Source: Anaerocolumna aminovalerica (GTDB lineage Bacteria; Bacillota; Clostridia; Lachnospirales; Lachnospiraceae). From it: a stretch of DNA of 33,178 bases. Where the stretch lies: NCBI RefSeq assembly GCF_900115365.1, contig NZ_FOWD01000044.1, positions 1-33,178 on the forward strand. The letters run 5' to 3'. The position numbers and the translations under genes were made by a program. The notes under the pieces are model-generated. The model saw nothing but the letters and a program-made list of their open reading frames with translations. It ran no database searches and had not been told where the DNA came from. Positions 33,067-33,178 of this stretch are shown here, piece by piece. Every line of letters starts with the position of its first letter. Positions within the stretch are counted from its first letter, which is position 1.

Positions 33067-33178
33067 GGTAGTTACTTTTTCCTTTGTAAATGTTTTTGTG
33101 GTGATTACATTATACAATAAAGAACTACCATGTTTCTTTTTATATTTAATTATCCGTCACTTAATCTTACAACTTACC

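Noticed and set aside
31930-33178. Terminal inverted repeats and target duplication of the IS30 element
   Set aside because: Comparing both flanks by eye gave only short, poorly phased similarities (for example around ttattgt), so element borders are not claimed.

Overview
The window reads as chromosome of a low-GC, spore-forming Firmicute, most likely a clostridial Lachnospiraceae member (relatives of Clostridium phytofermentans / Anaerocolumna). The evidence is the gene content (YqfC, YqfD, spore photoproduct lyase, a Csp-type S8 protease, a LysM-GH18 spore-type protein), AT-rich intergenic DNA, strong GGAGG ribosome sites, and frequent GTG/TTG starts. No database was searched, so the genus is inference.

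Layout. 1-170: the cut end of an IS256-like insertion sequence. 268-3633 (minus strand): a proline cluster in the order proB, a YnzC-like small protein, 5-formyl-THF cyclo-ligase, proA, with stem-loops and repeats in its gaps. 3634-4157: no gene, but copy 1 of a two-domain interspersed element and a 14-bp tandem repeat array. 4158-7002: two flavoproteins. 7296-7661: a DUF2007 membrane protein. 7762-11473: a BofC-like protein, a SpoVB/MurJ-type flippase and a DUF3048 lipoprotein. 11545-16740: the conserved rpsU / yqfC-yqfD-phoH-HD protein-ybeY block, in the same order as B. subtilis. 17094-20873: a pentapeptide-repeat protein and alaS. 21053-24971 (plus strand): S8 protease, ribosomal protein L25/Ctc, LacI-type regulator. 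25427-28156 (minus): an SDR oxidoreductase, then spore photoproduct lyase overlapping a nucleosidase. 28343-29633 (plus): an acyltransferase-fold protein and a PH-domain protein. 29903-31463 (minus): a LysM-GH18 protein preceded by a 39-residue ORF and a frameshifted mini-gene. 31808-31879: tRNA-Glu(CTC). 32014-33066: an IS30-family transposase.

How the genes work together. The rpsU-ybeY block joins ribosome assembly and RNA metabolism (S21, PhoH, YbeY) with sporulation (YqfC/YqfD). proA/proB give proline synthesis. SplB with the adjacent nucleosidase suggests repair of UV spore photoproduct plus removal of adenosine by-products of SAM chemistry. The S8 protease, LysM protein and BofC-like protein suggest spore coat, cortex or checkpoint roles.

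Most notable points: the PgpH-like HD protein has lost most of its metal-binding residues; the GH18 domain has lost all three acidic active-site residues; a two-domain hairpin element occurs in front of both proB and the SDR gene; there is a roughly 18-unit 14-bp repeat array; part of the yqfC 3' end is duplicated; and a mini-gene at 31354-31463 is broken exactly at an A-AAA-AAC slippery heptamer. I found no complete new defence or mobile system.
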